A stretch of DNA of 64,000 bases from Streptomyces sp. Mut1 (GTDB lineage Bacteria; Actinomycetota; Actinomycetes; Streptomycetales; Streptomycetaceae), in contig NZ_CP120997.1 of NCBI RefSeq assembly GCF_030719295.1, positions 3,848,501 through 3,912,500 on the forward strand, written 5' to 3'. Numbering within the stretch: the first letter of the stretch is position 1; the number at the start of each line of letters is the position of its first letter. The translations under genes were made by a program, and so were the position numbers. Under the pieces are notes generated by a model. The model was not told the origin of the DNA. It searched no databases and saw only the letters and a program-made list of their open reading frames with translations. Positions 1 through 8,306 of this stretch are shown one piece after another.

Positions 1-371
1 AGATACCCGGGGCGCCGGGGCGGTGGCCCGGGAGCTTCGCCGTCGATCTCGACGGGGCGATGATCGGGCAGATCCTGCTCAGGAGGGCACCGGGGCACCA
101 CCGTCCGGCGGCTGCGGGAAGGGTTGATCTCGGTTACCTGTTCCTGCCGCGGGCGTGGGGGCGTGGTTACGCCGCCGAGGCGTGTACGGCGGCACTCGAC
201 TGGTTCGCCGGTGTGCTCCCCGGTGAACCAGTGGTGCTCGCCACCCAGACCGCCAACGCCCGCTCGATGCGTCTCGCGGCGAAACTGGGGTTCTCCGAAG
301 TGGAACGGTTTGAGGCCTGGGGCGCCGAGCAGTGGCTCGGCATGTGGTCCCCGGGCGCGCCATCCGGTTGA
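1..371 (+). CDS. GNAT-family N-acetyltransferase, 5' end cut by window edge
   Basis: The frame is open from the first bases of the window, so the gene starts upstream; the ATG at 60 lies inside the protein. The visible 123 or so residues are the C-terminal part of a GNAT fold. They include a YLFLPRAWGRGYAAEA segment matching the acetyl-CoA pyrophosphate loop (R-G-x-G/A) and an NARSMRLAAKLGF segment typical of the last helix and strand of RimJ/RimL-like acetyltransferases. Members move an acetyl group from acetyl-CoA to an amine of a protein or small molecule. The substrate cannot be told. It is followed by a 133-bp gap before the next gene on the same strand. Confidence 0.8.
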   Translation, partial: IPGAPGRWPGSFAVDLDGAMIGQILLRRAPGHHRPAAAGRVDLGYLFLPRAWGRGYAAEACTAALDWFAGVLPGEPVVLATQTANARSMRLAAKLGFSEVERFEAWGAEQWLGMWSPGAPSG

Positions 372-504
372 GTGCGCTATCGAAACGTCGTGGGTCGCGA
401 CCTCACGGGCGCACGGGAGCGGTATCGCGGCCGGCACGCCACGAGGTTCGTCGCGCTCAGGAAACGGAGTCGCCATACGGTGGCTCGGACGGTAGTTGTT
501 GACG

Positions 505-1887
505 ATGACTTCTCCTGCTGAACAGCTGCTTCCCGGTACCCGGCGCGCATTGCTGCACCGCGTCGCCACCGCCCAGGCCGAAGGCCGTACCCCCTCTCTG
601 ACCGCCGCCGTCCAGAGGCAGGGGCAGATCGTCTGGGACGGCTCCCGCAGCTGTGTCGACGGCCATGCCCCCGACTCCGACACGCAGTTCAGGATCGGAT
701 CCATCACCAAGACGTTCACCGCGGTAATGGTGCTTCGGCTGCGCGACGAGGGGCTTCTCGATCTGTCCGACCCGCTGGAGAAGCATCTGCCAGGCACCGG
801 GACGGGTGACGTCACCCTTCGTCAGCTGTTGGGGCACAGCGCCGGTCTCGGAGCCGAGACGACGGCGCCCTGGTGGGAGCGGACTCCCGGCAGCCTTCGC
901 CCCACCCTGGCGGACGTGCTGGGTGGGCAGATCGCTATGCACCCGCCCGGCAGCCGCCACCACTATTCCAACCCGGGCTACACCCTGCTCGGTGCGCTGG
1001 TGGCGGCCGTACGAGGGGCGTCCTGGGAAGAGGTACTGCGCCGTGAGGTGCTGGAGCCCCTCGGTATGCACCGCACGACTCCCCGGCCGCAGGCTCCGCA
1101 CGCGGGTGGCTGGGCGGTCCACCCCTGGGCCGATGCCCTGCTGCCCGAACCGGCGGAGGACCTGGGCCTGATGGCGCCTGCCGGGCAGCTCTGGTCCACC
1201 ACCGCCGACCTGCTCCGCTTCGCGGCCTTCCTCGCCGAGGGGGACGACCGGGTGCTCTGCGCCGCGTCGGTGGAGGAGATGAAGCAGCCTTCGACGCCTC
1301 CGGAGCGGGGGGACTGGAACGGGTACTACGGCCTGGGGCTCCAGGTGATCCGGAGGAAGGGCCGCACCTTCATCGGACACACGGGCTCGCTTCCCGGCTT
1401 CCTGGCCGCTCTCTGGGTCAGTGCCGAGGACGATGTGGCAGCCGTTGTGCTCGTCAACGCGACCTCGGGGACGGCGATCGGTGAGGTCGCCGCCGACTTG
1501 GTGGACATTGTCGCCGAGGCCGAACCTCGCATCCCTGAACCGTGGCGACCCCTCCCCGAGATCGACGCGGAACTCCTTGCCCTGACCGGTCCGTGGTACT
1601 GGGCGACGCGCGCCAATGTCCTGCACCTGGCGGCCGACCGCGGGTTGGAGCTTCGTCCGGTCAACGGCCAGGGCCGGGGCGCCCGTTTCACCGCACGTCC
1701 CGACGGCACCTGGATCGGGCTGGACGGCTACTACGCGGGGGAGACCCTGCGCATCGTGCGGAACGACGACGGCACCGTGAACCACCTCGACGTGGGGTCG
1801 TTCGTCTTCACGCGTGAGCCGTACGAGCCGGCGGCTGCCGTGCCCGGCGGGGTGGACGAGGCGGGGTGGCGGGGCCTGGGGGACTGA
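505..1887 (+). CDS. Serine hydrolase of the beta-lactamase / penicillin-binding-protein family (class C fold)
   Basis: A 460-residue protein read from the ATG at 505; a TTG at 496 in frame is the alternative start. The three active-site signatures of class C beta-lactamases and D-alanyl-D-alanine peptidases are present: S-I-T-K at residues 66-69 (nucleophile S66, base K69), Y-S-N at 154-156 and H-T-G at 292-294. The last 100 residues form a lipocalin-like C-terminal extension common in actinobacterial esterase/peptidase members. No signal peptide or membrane segment is visible, so it is probably cytoplasmic and more likely an esterase or peptidase than a resistance enzyme. The gene ends one base before a perfect palindrome that contains parS. 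Confidence 0.85.
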   Translation: MTSPAEQLLPGTRRALLHRVATAQAEGRTPSLTAAVQRQGQIVWDGSRSCVDGHAPDSDTQFRIGSITKTFTAVMVLRLRDEGLLDLSDPLEKHLPGTGTGDVTLRQLLGHSAGLGAETTAPWWERTPGSLRPTLADVLGGQIAMHPPGSRHHYSNPGYTLLGALVAAVRGASWEEVLRREVLEPLGMHRTTPRPQAPHAGGWAVHPWADALLPEPAEDLGLMAPAGQLWSTTADLLRFAAFLAEGDDRVLCAASVEEMKQPSTPPERGDWNGYYGLGLQVIRRKGRTFIGHTGSLPGFLAALWVSAEDDVAAVVLVNATSGTAIGEVAADLVDIVAEAEPRIPEPWRPLPEIDAELLALTGPWYWATRANVLHLAADRGLELRPVNGQGRGARFTARPDGTWIGLDGYYAGETLRIVRNDDGTVNHLDVGSFVFTREPYEPAAAVPGGVDEAGWRGLGD

Positions 1888-1919
1888 GAGCCGCCTGTTT
1901 CACGTGAAACAGGCGGCTC
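1888..1919. terminator. Perfect 32-bp palindrome between convergent genes; bidirectional terminator with an embedded parS
   Basis: The 32 bases directly after the TGA of the serine hydrolase read identically on both strands. The centre is GTTTCACGTGAAAC and the outer arms are GAGCCGCCT and its complement. It lies between two convergent genes (stops at 1887 and 1926), the usual place for a bidirectional terminator. The hairpin would have a 4-6 base loop. The core is the Streptomyces parS consensus, so the site probably does two jobs. Confidence 0.75.
1897..1910. promoter_or_regulatory. parS site 1 (ParB-binding, exact consensus)
   Basis: GTTTCACGTGAAAC, an exact match to the 14-bp parS consensus known for Streptomyces ParB. 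ParB loads at such sites clustered round oriC and organises origin regions during sporulation septation. This copy lies in an intergenic hairpin and disturbs no coding sequence. Confidence 0.9.
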
Positions 1920-1925
1920 GGTTGC

Positions 1926-3089
1926 TCAGGCCGTCAACTCCCGCTCCAGAGGGGTCCGGAAGCGCGGTGTGACCCGCGCCTCCCCCACCCATGCCGACAG
2001 CCGGGAGGCCTCGGCCTCGATCGCCGTCGAGGCCTCCCGGCCGACGTCCGTCAGCAGTCGCCAGACCGGCTCGCCGTCGCCACGCTGCGCCCAGCCACCG
2101 ACGATCCCGCCGTCCCACCACACCGTGGGGCCGATGTTGCCGGAGCGGTCGAAGAGGGCCGCCCGGTGCTCGGGCGGCAGATGGAAGCCGCGGTCCGCCC
2201 AGCCCATCGCGCTCGGGTCGAGCGCGGGCAGCAGAGCCGCCCACGGGTCGGGCGCCGACTCCGGCCCCGCGTCCCCGGGTGCGACCCAGGCGCCGGCTCC
2301 GCCGTCGAGTCGTACTTCCTCGGCCTCGACCTTCGCCAGCGCCGTGCGGACATCGCGGGTCCCCCAGCCGGTCCACCACTTGAGGTCGGCCTCGGTGGCC
2401 GGTCCGTACGCCCGTAGCCAGCGCAGGGCCAGTTCCGCCTGGGCCCTGGCCGTCTCCTCCACCGGGCGTGGCCGGGCAGGTGCCCAGCGGAACTGGCTGG
2501 AGGTCCAGGAACCGCGTGGCCGGTCCCGGCGGATCTTCCCCTCTGCGGCCAGCACACGGATCACGCGGGTGGCGACTCCCTGGACCGCCTCCTGCTTCTT
2601 CCCGGGAAACAGCGTGATCTTGGTGCGGAGTGCGGCCACGCCGGCGGCGAGTTCGCTGCCGGATGCCGGGCCGCTGCGGTCGAGGAACGCGAGGGCGCTT
2701 CGCTCCGCCTCGTCCAGCCAGTGCTCGTCCAGGCCGTTGCCGTCCTCCTTCAGGTGCTTGAGCAGGGTCCGGCGCTCCTTCGCGGCCACAGCGCGTGCGT
2801 TCGCGGCCTCGACCCGGGGAGCCAGCTCATCCGATACGACGAAGAGGGTGTTGCGCATGGAGAGCATCCGCACCAGCGAGAGGTCCTCGTAGAGGCATCC
2901 CTCCACTGCGGCGACGCCGGGGTCGGAGAGCCGGGCGCAGACGGACAGGAAGACGGTGGCCGCATCGGTCGCATGGAGGGCGACGAGAGCGTCGGCCACC
3001 GCGACAGGGGACTGGGCGCGTGCTTCCGAGGCCAGCAGATGGCGGCGGCCGATCCGGATACGCCGTTGTTCCTCACTGATGCGTTGCAA
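1926..3089 (-). CDS. Winged-helix protein of the AlkZ/YcaQ-like (HTH_42, PF06224) family
   Basis: The protein has 387 residues when started at the TTG at 3089, which is preceded at good spacing by GAGGAG; a longer reading into the upstream gene has no support. The N-terminal third (HATDAATVFLSVCARL, then MRNTLFVV) and the C-terminal WWDGGIVGGW segment are typical of the winged-helix family that includes the AlkZ and YcaQ DNA glycosylases, which excise bulky or crosslinked bases. I could not confirm the Q-x-Q/D catalytic pair of the repair enzymes, so a repair role is inference. It is the last of three co-directional genes (MarR, GNAT, this) with short gaps, probably one operon. Confidence 0.75.
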   Translation of the reverse strand: MQRISEEQRRIRIGRRHLLASEARAQSPVAVADALVALHATDAATVFLSVCARLSDPGVAAVEGCLYEDLSLVRMLSMRNTLFVVSDELAPRVEAANARAVAAKERRTLLKHLKEDGNGLDEHWLDEAERSALAFLDRSGPASGSELAAGVAALRTKITLFPGKKQEAVQGVATRVIRVLAAEGKIRRDRPRGSWTSSQFRWAPARPRPVEETARAQAELALRWLRAYGPATEADLKWWTGWGTRDVRTALAKVEAEEVRLDGGAGAWVAPGDAGPESAPDPWAALLPALDPSAMGWADRGFHLPPEHRAALFDRSGNIGPTVWWDGGIVGGWAQRGDGEPVWRLLTDVGREASTAIEAEASRLSAWVGEARVTPRFRTPLERELTA

Positions 3090-3124
3090 GGCGGCTCCTC
3101 GGGGATGCGGCCGGAGAGGCGGGG

Positions 3125-3577
3125 TCAGAGAGCCAGCTTGAAGCCCACATGGCTGGCCACGAAGCCGAGCCGTTCGTAGAAGCGGTGTGCGTCGGTGCGG
3201 GACACGTCGGAGGTGAGCTGAACCAGTTGGCAGCCCTGCCGGCGTGATTCGTCCACGGCCCACTGGATCAGCTGGGTGCCGAGGCCGCTTCCGCGTTCGT
3301 CCGCGTGGATGCGGACGCCCTCGATCACGGAACGGGTCGAGCCGCGCCGGGAGAGGCCGGGGATCACTGTCAGCTGCAGGGTCCCGACGATCCGGTCCGC
3401 GCGCACGGCGACCATCATGCGCTGGTTCGGATCGTCCGCCAGCCGTCGCAGCGCGGCCCGGTAGGGGGTGAGGTCGTCCGGCGACTCGCGCAGGGCTCCC
3501 AGCGGATCATCGGCGAGCAGGGCCACGATCTCGGCCAGGTCGTCGACGGTCGCAGGGCGTATGTCCAGATCGCTCAT
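3125..3577 (-). CDS. GNAT-family N-acetyltransferase
   Basis: 150 residues with a complete GNAT fold: an N-terminal D-I-R-P-A-T strand, the acetyl-CoA loop ERGSGLGTQL at about residues 98-107, and the C-terminal HRFYERLGF segment that marks the family. The ATG at 3577 fits the family length. The gene sits 28 bp after the MarR gene and 35 bp before the winged-helix gene on the same strand, suggesting co-transcription. The substrate is unknown; a role in detoxifying the ligand of the neighbouring MarR regulator is possible but unproven. Confidence 0.85.
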   Translation of the reverse strand: MSDLDIRPATVDDLAEIVALLADDPLGALRESPDDLTPYRAALRRLADDPNQRMMVAVRADRIVGTLQLTVIPGLSRRGSTRSVIEGVRIHADERGSGLGTQLIQWAVDESRRQGCQLVQLTSDVSRTDAHRFYERLGFVASHVGFKLAL

Positions 3578-3605
3578 GATCCGCAGCCTACGCAGTCGGG
3601 CACGG

Positions 3606-4067
3606 TTACGCGGGAATGGCCTTCAGTTCCTCGACCGCCCGTACGAGCGGGGCCAGCTCGGGGTTCCGGGCGGCCTCGTCGAGCGCGGCGCGGAGGGCAC
3701 TGTCATTGGTCGGCCGGGCCTCGGCGAGCAGGACGAGCCCGTCATCGGTGACATCGGTGTAGATGCCCCTGCGGTCGGTGTCGCAGAGGTATCGGGTCAG
3801 CAGCCCGCGATCTTCGAGGCGGGTGACCAGGCGTGTGGTGGCGCTCTGGCTCAGTCCGACGGCATCCGCCACCTGCTTCATCTGCAGGTGGCCACCCGGT
3901 CCGTTGTGCTGTCGGCTGAGCACGTCCAGCAGGGAGAACTCCCGCACGCTGAGGCGGTGACCGCTCTGAAGGGCCCGTTCGACTCGGGTCTCGATCTTGC
4001 CATGGAGCAGGGAGAGAGCGATCCAGCCCTGGGAGAGGGCGGTCAGGGCCGGGTCCGTCGCTGTCAT
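3606..4067 (-). CDS. MarR-family transcriptional regulator
   Basis: 153 residues from the ATG at 4067, which has a strong GGAGGAGAGA ribosome site; in-frame sequence upstream to 4154 lies in the promoter region and is unlikely to be translated. The centre carries the winged helix (MKQVADAVGLSQSATTRLV, then RLEDRGLL) followed by a D-R-R wing typical of MarR repressors, which dimerise and leave DNA on binding small phenolic or drug-like ligands. It is transcribed divergently from an MFS exporter across a 140-bp gap holding AT-rich repeats, the classic arrangement of a repressor and the pump it controls. Confidence 0.88.
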   Translation of the reverse strand: MTATDPALTALSQGWIALSLLHGKIETRVERALQSGHRLSVREFSLLDVLSRQHNGPGGHLQMKQVADAVGLSQSATTRLVTRLEDRGLLTRYLCDTDRRGIYTDVTDDGLVLLAEARPTNDSALRAALDEAARNPELAPLVRAVEELKAIPA

Positions 4068-4107
4068 GGGTCTCTCCTCCGTGCCGGAGCTGCGTACGTC
4101 CAGAATA

Positions 4108-4170
4108 GCCGACGACCGCAATAGTCGGCGCTTGCAATTAATGAGCGTCTGCAATTATTGTCAACGCTTG
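4108..4170. promoter_or_regulatory. Candidate MarR operator / divergent promoter region
   Basis: The gap between the divergent MarR and MFS genes is AT-rich against its surroundings. It holds an inverted repeat GCCGAC (4108-4113) / GTCGGC (4124-4129). It also holds two direct copies of TGCAATTA (4133-4140 and 4150-4157), and an AGCGT/ACGCT pair flanking the second copy. Repeats of this size over the promoters are what a MarR dimer would bind. The exact operator and -10/-35 boxes are not resolved. Confidence 0.45.
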
Positions 4171-4207
4171 TAAGGGGCAGTCGCAATCTCTTGGGAAGGT
4201 GAAACCC

Positions 4208-5419
4208 ATGCCGCTCGCGCTCCTCGCTCTCGCCATCGGGGCATTCGGTATCGGCACGACCGAGTTCGTGATCATGGGCCTGCTGCCCGAGGTGGCCGCC
4301 GATTTCCAGGTCACGATCCCGGCGGCGGGATTCCTCGTCACGGGGTACGCGCTCGGCGTCGTCCTGGGCGCACCCCTGATGACCGTGCTCGGCACGAAAG
4401 TCAGCCGCAAACGGATGCTGATGATCCTTATGGGCCTCTTCGTCGTCGGCAACGTGGTCACCGCGACCGCACCCGTCTTCGAAGTGATGCTCGCCGGCCG
4501 AGTGGTCGCCTCACTCGCCCACGGCGCCTTCTTCGGCATCGGATCAGTGGTTGCGGCCGGTCTGGTGGCCCCGCACAAGAAGGCCGGCGCCATTGCCCTG
4601 ATGTTCACCGGGCTCACCGTCGCCAATGTCGTCGGAGTGCCGCTGGGCACCTTCATCGGTCAGCACGCCGGCTGGCGGACCACGTTCCTCGTCGTCGCGG
4701 CGCTGGGTGTCGTCGGTCTGCTCGGGGTCGCCCGGCTCATTCCCGAACAGCCCCGCGCCGAGGGGGTCAGGCTGCGCCAGGAGCTCGCCGCCTTCCGTAA
4801 CGTGCAGGTCCTTCTGGCCATGGCGATGACGGTGCTCGGCTTCGGCGGTGTATTCGCCGCGATCACCTACATCACGCCGATGATGACGGGGACCGCCGGA
4901 TACTCGTCCTCCGCCGTCACCTGGCTGCTGGTCCTCTTCGGACTCGGCATGGTCGGCGGCAACCTGGTCGGAGGCAGGTTCGCCGACCGCCACCTCATGC
5001 CTCTGCTCCAGGTCTCGCTGGGCGGCCTCGCCGTGGTGCTGGCGCTGTTCACCCTGACCGCCCACAACAAGATCACGGCAGCCGTCACCATCGTCCTGAT
5101 CGGCGCTCTCGGATTTGCGACCGTGCCCCCGTTGCAGAAGCGGGTCCTCGATCAGGCAGCGGGAGCCCCGACCCTGGCCTCGGCCGTGAACATCGGCGCC
5201 TTCAACCTGGGCAACGCGCTCTCGGCATGGCTGGGCGGGCTCGTCATCGCCGCCGGTCTCGGCTACACCGCGCCCAACTGGGTCGGCGCGGCGCTCGCCG
5301 CCTCCGCACTGGTGCTCGCCGTCGTCTCCGGCACGCTGGAGCGTCGTACGGCCACCCGGAGCCGCCTCGTCGCCACTCACCTCCCGGAGCCGGAGGCGGC
5401 CCCCGCAGTCCGAAGCTGA
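4208..5419 (+). CDS. MFS transporter, AraJ/DHA1-type drug or sugar efflux pump
   Basis: About 403 residues with roughly twelve hydrophobic segments and no soluble domain. The opening GIGTTEFVIMGLLPEVA is a hallmark of the AraJ/YdhP and chloramphenicol-type DHA1 exporters. The loop between segments 2 and 3 (GTKVSRKRML) is the MFS signature. The ATG at 4208 lies 8 bp after GGGAAGG; a GTG at 4199 overlaps that site and is less likely. It faces the MarR gene and is presumably derepressed by the regulator's ligand. It would be a proton antiporter in the cytoplasmic membrane. Confidence 0.88.
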   Translation: MPLALLALAIGAFGIGTTEFVIMGLLPEVAADFQVTIPAAGFLVTGYALGVVLGAPLMTVLGTKVSRKRMLMILMGLFVVGNVVTATAPVFEVMLAGRVVASLAHGAFFGIGSVVAAGLVAPHKKAGAIALMFTGLTVANVVGVPLGTFIGQHAGWRTTFLVVAALGVVGLLGVARLIPEQPRAEGVRLRQELAAFRNVQVLLAMAMTVLGFGGVFAAITYITPMMTGTAGYSSSAVTWLLVLFGLGMVGGNLVGGRFADRHLMPLLQVSLGGLAVVLALFTLTAHNKITAAVTIVLIGALGFATVPPLQKRVLDQAAGAPTLASAVNIGAFNLGNALSAWLGGLVIAAGLGYTAPNWVGAALAASALVLAVVSGTLERRTATRSRLVATHLPEPEAAPAVRS

Positions 5420-5423
5420 CGGC

Positions 5424-5444
5424 GGGACCGCGGCGACGGGTCCC
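5424..5444. terminator. Small hairpin between convergent MFS and GNAT genes
   Basis: GGGACC (5424-5429) and GGTCCC (5439-5444) pair round a 9-base loop directly after the MFS stop codon. It is a modest G/C-only hairpin without a T run, as is normal in Streptomyces. The gap lies between convergent genes ending at 5419 and 5483. Confidence 0.4.
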
Positions 5445-5482
5445 TACCCTCCCCGCGAGCAGGCCGGGACGAGGGCCGGGCG

Positions 5483-6385
5483 TCAGCCCGTCGCCAGGCT
5501 CAGGGGGCCGAAGTACCGGGCGCGGTCCCCGTGCCGGCGCCCGCCGAGGACCATCTCGGTGGTCTCCGAGTGGGGCCGCAGCCCGCACGCCCCGACCCAG
5601 TCGAGCAGCTCGTCGTGCCGGGCATCGATGTCCACGCGCAGTGGCCGGTCCGTCGCCGCGGCCAGCGAGGTCACGAGCGCCTTGGCCGTAGCGGTGTCCC
5701 TTGCGGCCAACGGCCCGACCGCGTGATTGTCCGCGCTGGGTGAGAGCGCGGCGTACCCGATCAGCTCCCCGTTCACCTCCGCCACCCGAAGATGGTCGGC
5801 GAAGGCCGGCAACCGGGTCAGCAGGTGGGTGCGGTCGAGCCCGAAGGCGCCCGAGTCCAGTTGCACCATGGCCCGCAGATCCCCGGCCGAAGCAGGCCGG
5901 ACGACAAGGCCCGTACTGCCGGGCGGTTGCGCGCCACCGGAACCCGCTGAGCCGGATTCCGTGGTTGGCCGGAAAGTCCCGCTCAAACGAACGGTCCGCC
6001 CCACCGGGACGAAACCGAGGTCCTCGTAGAGGGGCCGCCCCGACGATGTCGCGTAGAGGCTGAGCGGGGTGCCCCCGGCCGCCTCGATCACCCTCTGCAT
6101 CAGATACCGGCCCACGCCCCGCCGTGCATGGCGGCCGGCTACCAGCAGCATGCCGACGGCCGCCAGTTCAGGGCCGTACGAGACCATCACACAGCTCGCC
6201 ATCAGGCCTTTACTGTCGGGGTCGTCGATGCCGTAGCCCGTCCCGGCGGCCAGGAGCAGCGCCCAGCGCTCCTCGTCGCGCGGCCAGCCGCGGTCCTCGC
6301 TGAGGTCGGCGCAGGGGACCAAGTCGTCCCGGGTGAGGCGCCGGATGGGCAGGTCGGTCAGCGGGCGGGGCAATGAGCTGGACAT
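5483..6385 (-). CDS. Protein with two tandem GNAT acetyltransferase domains
   Basis: 300 residues from the ATG at 6385. The ribosome site there is weak; the frame stays open upstream to a GTTTCACGTG-derived Met at 6502, which lies within parS and is not a convincing start. The N-terminal domain has an acetyl-CoA loop GRHARRGVGRYLM at about residues 110-120 and a PLYEDLGFVPVG ending. A second, weaker GNAT domain follows a short linker (VVRPASAGDLRAMVQLD onward). Tandem GNATs of this kind often keep only one active domain. The substrate is not apparent. Confidence 0.78.
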   Translation of the reverse strand: MSSSLPRPLTDLPIRRLTRDDLVPCADLSEDRGWPRDEERWALLLAAGTGYGIDDPDSKGLMASCVMVSYGPELAAVGMLLVAGRHARRGVGRYLMQRVIEAAGGTPLSLYATSSGRPLYEDLGFVPVGRTVRLSGTFRPTTESGSAGSGGAQPPGSTGLVVRPASAGDLRAMVQLDSGAFGLDRTHLLTRLPAFADHLRVAEVNGELIGYAALSPSADNHAVGPLAARDTATAKALVTSLAAATDRPLRVDIDARHDELLDWVGACGLRPHSETTEMVLGGRRHGDRARYFGPLSLATG

Positions 6386-6486
6386 ACGGGCCAGGCTGTC
6401 CGACCGGTGATCGCCCGTCCACCGCTTTACCGGATCTGGCCGAGACGCGCAGCCGAAAATCGCCCCGGCGGACGGGAGCCCGACCG

Positions 6487-6500
6487 GTTTCACGTGAAAC
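6487..6500. promoter_or_regulatory. parS site 2 (ParB-binding, exact consensus)
   Basis: GTTTCACGTGAAAC, an exact parS match about 100 bp upstream of the tandem-GNAT start and 118 bp from the end of the NUDIX gene. It lies in the 232-bp gap 6386-6617, the rest of which shows no clear gene. Confidence 0.9.
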
Positions 6501-6617
6501 ATGGTGCCCGATGGCGCAGAACCCGGCGGCGCGGAACACGGCAGCTAGGGGCTCAGGCCGAGGGGGGCGGTCGAGGCGAGCGGACCAAGTCGAGCAGCCA
6601 CCGAGGAAGCAGCCGCA

Positions 6618-7097
6618 TCAGCCCAGATCGCGGGCGTGCAGGGCGCGGACCCCCTCGATGTTGCCGTCCAGGTAGTGCCGCAGCGAAAGCGGCACGAGAT
6701 GCACCGCGGCGATCCCGACCCGGCTGAATGGCACGCGTACGACGTCGTACTCCCCGCAGGGCTTGTCGACCTCGGGACCGTGCCGCAGGGTCAGGTCCAT
6801 GGAGTCGAGGCGGCAGACGAAGAAGTGCTGGACCTTGACACCCTTCACCCCGCCCTCCTCGATGTGTTCCACGGTGTCCACGAAGCAGGGCACCACATCG
6901 GTGATCTTGGCGCCGAGCTCCTCGTCGACCTCGCGATGCAGAGCGTCGACGACGGTGGCGTCCTCCGGTTCGACCCCTCCACCCGGCGTGACCCAGTACG
7001 GATCCACTCCGGGCTTGGTGCGCTTGATGAGGACGAGGTCGTCGCCGTCGAGCAGGATGGCGCGTGCGGTGCGCTTGACCACAGGACGTTCGGTCAT
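6618..7097 (-). CDS. NUDIX hydrolase
   Basis: 159 residues from the ATG at 7097, with a GTG at 7115 as the alternative; neither has a strong ribosome site. The full NUDIX box is present: G-G-V-E-P-E-D then seven residues to REVDEELG, matching G-x5-E-x7-R-E-U-x-E-E-x-G-U. Those glutamates bind the Mg ions used to hydrolyse nucleoside diphosphate-linked compounds. The preceding segment D-P-Y-W-V-T-P-G-G-G is also typical. The exact substrate cannot be read from sequence. It is transcribed in the same direction as the LysR gene upstream, 63 bp away, so the two may be co-transcribed. Confidence 0.85.
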   Translation of the reverse strand: MTERPVVKRTARAILLDGDDLVLIKRTKPGVDPYWVTPGGGVEPEDATVVDALHREVDEELGAKITDVVPCFVDTVEHIEEGGVKGVKVQHFFVCRLDSMDLTLRHGPEVDKPCGEYDVVRVPFSRVGIAAVHLVPLSLRHYLDGNIEGVRALHARDLG

Positions 7098-7160
7098 GGC
7101 AAGAGCGTGGCCCACGGGACCGGTTCTGAAACACCCCGGGGCTTTCGGGCGCCCCAGAGG

Positions 7161-8057
7161 TCACCAGTCGGCCGCGGCGCGCAGAAGCCACTCGTGCGCT
7201 CGGGCGAGATGCGGAAGCGCGAGCGTGCCGGTCCGTGCCGCCAGGAAGTAGGTGCGCAGGGGCGGGACCGGCGGGTCGAGGAGCGCCACCACCTCTCCCC
7301 GTTCCAGCGCGTCCTCGCACAGATAGCGCGGCAGCACGGCGAGCCCGGCGCCCGCAGCCGCGCACTCCAGGACCGCCCTCAGGTCCGGAGCGATGACGGC
7401 CCCGGCGGCCGCGGGCGAACTGTCGAAGACCGCGGCCCAGTAGCGAGAGACGAGTGGCAGGCTCTCGTGCACCTCGACCACGGGCAGCTGCTCCAGGACC
7501 ACGGGGCCGTTGCGCCTCAGCGTTCCCGGGCCCAGCCGTCCCGCCCAGCGCGGGGCGGCGATCAGGACGTGTTCCTCGTCGCAGAGCGGAGTGGCGGTGA
7601 GCAGTTCGCCGCGAGGCCGGGCCGTCACGACAGCCAGGTCGTGGTGGCCGGCGGCCAGGCCCTCCAGGGTCTCGTCCGTATCGGCGGAGAACGAGCCGCG
7701 CAGCGCGAGGCCCTGGGCGATCAGCGGGGTGAGCGCGGGCAGGACCCGTAGGGCGAGGAATTCGGGCGGCCCCGCCAGGTGCAGCGTCCGTACCCCGGTC
7801 TCCTCGTCCAGGTCGGTCTCGGCGATCTCGACGAGCGCGTCCAGATGGGGAGCGGCCCGGTGCGCGAGTTCGTCGCCGATCGTCGTCGGGGTCACCCCGC
7901 GAGCCCTGCGCAGGAAGAGTGGGCGGCCCAGCTGCCGTTCCAGGGTGCGGATCTGGGAGGTCACGGCGGGCTGAGAGAGGCCGAGGAGCGCGGCGGCGCG
8001 GGTGAAGGAGCCGGCCCGGTGCACGGTGACGAAGGTACGTAGCAGCGCCAGATCCAC
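7161..8057 (-). CDS. LysR-family transcriptional regulator
   Basis: 298 residues, the usual LysR length. The N-terminal helix-turn-helix covers about residues 16-50 (GSFTRAAALLGLSQPAVT, then IRTLERQLGRPLF), followed by a PBP2-like ligand-binding domain. LysR proteins act as tetramers and usually activate a divergent gene in response to a metabolite. Here no divergent gene faces it across the 8058-8306 gap, so the target may be itself and the NUDIX gene, or be elsewhere. Confidence 0.88.
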   Translation of the reverse strand: MDLALLRTFVTVHRAGSFTRAAALLGLSQPAVTSQIRTLERQLGRPLFLRRARGVTPTTIGDELAHRAAPHLDALVEIAETDLDEETGVRTLHLAGPPEFLALRVLPALTPLIAQGLALRGSFSADTDETLEGLAAGHHDLAVVTARPRGELLTATPLCDEEHVLIAAPRWAGRLGPGTLRRNGPVVLEQLPVVEVHESLPLVSRYWAAVFDSSPAAAGAVIAPDLRAVLECAAAGAGLAVLPRYLCEDALERGEVVALLDPPVPPLRTYFLAARTGTLALPHLARAHEWLLRAAADW

Positions 8058-8107
8058 GCTCCGTCCCCTCCCGCCTCACCTGGTGACGCATCCGACTGGA
8101 CCCGAAC

Positions 8108-8129
8108 AACTATAAATTTGTCGATAGGT
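8108..8129. promoter_or_regulatory. Candidate LysR-type operator upstream of the LysR gene
   Basis: An AT-rich island with CTAT and ATAG arms about ten bases apart (CTATAAATTTGTCGATAG) gives the T-N11-A dyad expected of LysR sites, about 50 bp upstream of the regulator's start. It stands out in this GC-rich background. Confidence 0.4.
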
Positions 8130-8233
8130 CGCTGCCGCTACTGTGATTGGACACTGACGCAGAGTCAACTAGCCTTGTCGAGGCGGTTCTTCACGCGGTG
8201 AACGCGGCACATGCCGGCGGACGCGGGGGACCG

Positions 8234-8272
8234 GGGCGGTCCGAGCCACGAGGGGGGAGGCTCGGACCGCCC
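8234..8272 (-). terminator. Strong hairpin terminator of the PLP enzyme gene
   Basis: Perfect 14-bp arms (8234-8247 and 8259-8272, GGGCGGTCCGAGCC and its complement) round an 11-base purine-rich loop, 35 bp past the stop of the minus-strand PLP enzyme gene. It also separates that gene from the LysR gene downstream on the same strand. Confidence 0.8.
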
Positions 8273-8306
8273 GTACCGCACCGCGCGACCGGATCGGGGC
8301 GGGCGG

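Noticed and set aside
4138..4656. Minus-strand frame antisense to the MFS start
   Set aside because: Shadow of the MFS gene, threonine/proline-rich, with no domain.
6553..8109. A 518-residue arginine/glycine-rich minus-strand frame across the NUDIX and LysR genes
   Set aside because: It overlaps two well-supported genes in another frame, and its composition is that of a shadow frame.
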